Made by a program: the position numbers and the translations under genes. Positions 15,028 through 15,285 of a stretch of DNA of 15,285 nucleotides are shown here, one piece after another. Source of the stretch: JAAYAN01 sp964437215 (GTDB taxonomy: Bacteria; Bacteroidota; Ignavibacteria; Ignavibacteriales; Melioribacteraceae); NCBI GenBank assembly GCA_964437215.1, contig CAYTFZ010000062.1:1-15285 (forward strand), in the 5' to 3' direction. The notes under the pieces were generated by a model. It was not told where the DNA came from, ran no database searches, and saw only the letters and a program-made list of their open reading frames with translations. The first letter of the stretch is position 1. Each line of letters starts with the position of its first letter.

Positions 15028-15208
15028 CAAACATCTTACTCCGAATTTTGAATTCTTAATTTTGAATTTTGAATGAAAAAAAAGGCAGAGCGGAAACCGG
15101 AGAACGGAAAAGCAAAATGGGACGAGGGACGAAGGACGGGGGATAAACTGAAAAGCAAAGCGCCGTGCCTAACGGCAGGCAGGCAAAGGGCAAGGCGCAT
15201 AGCGGAAG

Positions 15209-15285
15209 CAGGGTAAACGGTGAAGGGTAAAAGGTTTTCAGCCAGCCTCCGGTAAACCGGATAAAACTTCTCATTCCGTGGCGTA
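15209..15285. repeat. Direct repeat, copy 2 (runs to the window end)
   Basis: This is the second copy of the 77-bp unit, 258 bases downstream of the first. Identity continues to the last base of the window, so the true right end of the repeat is not visible and it may extend further. Confidence 0.85.

Larger units (their letters stand above)
14926..15285. repeat. Non-coding, purine-rich mosaic with 7-base period
   Basis: No convincing gene lies in these 360 bases. The sequence falls into blocks of degenerate heptads. At 14935-14976 six consecutive 7-mers all end in GG (for example AGACCGG, AAACGGG). At 15043-15070 there are four units of the form GAATTTT. At 15091-15111 three units begin CGGA. 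At 15121-15141 three units begin GACG. At 15214-15234 three units again end in GG. A GC-rich stretch at 15160-15198 can fold (GCGCC with GGCGC; inside it TGCCT with AGGCA). Composition differs sharply from the flanking genes. Confidence 0.7.

Noticed and set aside
15056..15274. 72-residue open frame on the minus strand in the right-end region
   Set aside because: It lies wholly in repetitive, purine-rich DNA, is made mostly of Pro, Leu, Phe and Ser from the repeat words, has no family resemblance and crosses a repeat copy.
14951..15285. CRISPR array
   Set aside because: There are only two copies of a 77-bp unit, 181 bp apart, with no regular spacers and no cas genes. This is a dispersed or duplicated repeat.

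Overview
The window is a compact, gene-dense stretch of a moderately AT-rich bacterial chromosome. It carries 15 protein genes and no RNA gene, CRISPR array, phage or insertion-sequence gene that I can see. The mix suggests the Bacteroidota/Chlorobiota side of the tree, perhaps an Ignavibacteria-like organism: lipoproteins with a Ser-Cys lipobox, A/T-ending codons, a split three-subunit transhydrogenase next to Nfn, and GTG/TTG starts preceded by clear purine-rich Shine-Dalgarno sequences. That placement is an inference, not a measurement.

Left part (1-4004): a very AT-rich putative lipoprotein (12-953) converges on a leftward operon made of nfnA, nfnB and a TetR-type regulator gene. NfnAB is the NADH-dependent reduced-ferredoxin:NADP+ oxidoreductase that couples NADPH to NADH plus ferredoxin by electron bifurcation. 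Middle part (4132-7644): a rightward operon, divergent from nfn, encodes the proton-translocating transhydrogenase in three pieces (pntAA, pntAB, pntB), followed directly by a TrmR/YrrM-like O-methyltransferase. The two enzymes that poise NADPH against NADH, one driven by ferredoxin and one by the proton gradient, thus share a 127-bp intergenic region. That region holds a central palindrome that could be an operator.

A 13-bp inverted repeat separates the methyltransferase from a converging Rrf2-family regulator with IscR-like cysteines. A YigZ/IMPACT-family gene lies behind the regulator. YigZ is divergent from uvrA, which heads a tight rightward operon (8982-14925): uvrA, an AhpD-like protein, an amidohydrolase of the adenosine-type deaminase group, the XTP/dITP pyrophosphatase rdgB and a lipoprotein. 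The content suggests nucleotide damage repair and nucleotide clean-up.

The last 360 bases are non-coding and unlike the rest. They form a purine-rich mosaic with a 7-base period and contain two copies of a 77-base direct repeat, the second cut by the window end. I found no clear new multi-gene system. The most unusual items are this heptad-phased repeat block, the paired transhydrogenase operons and the disturbed start of the amidohydrolase gene.
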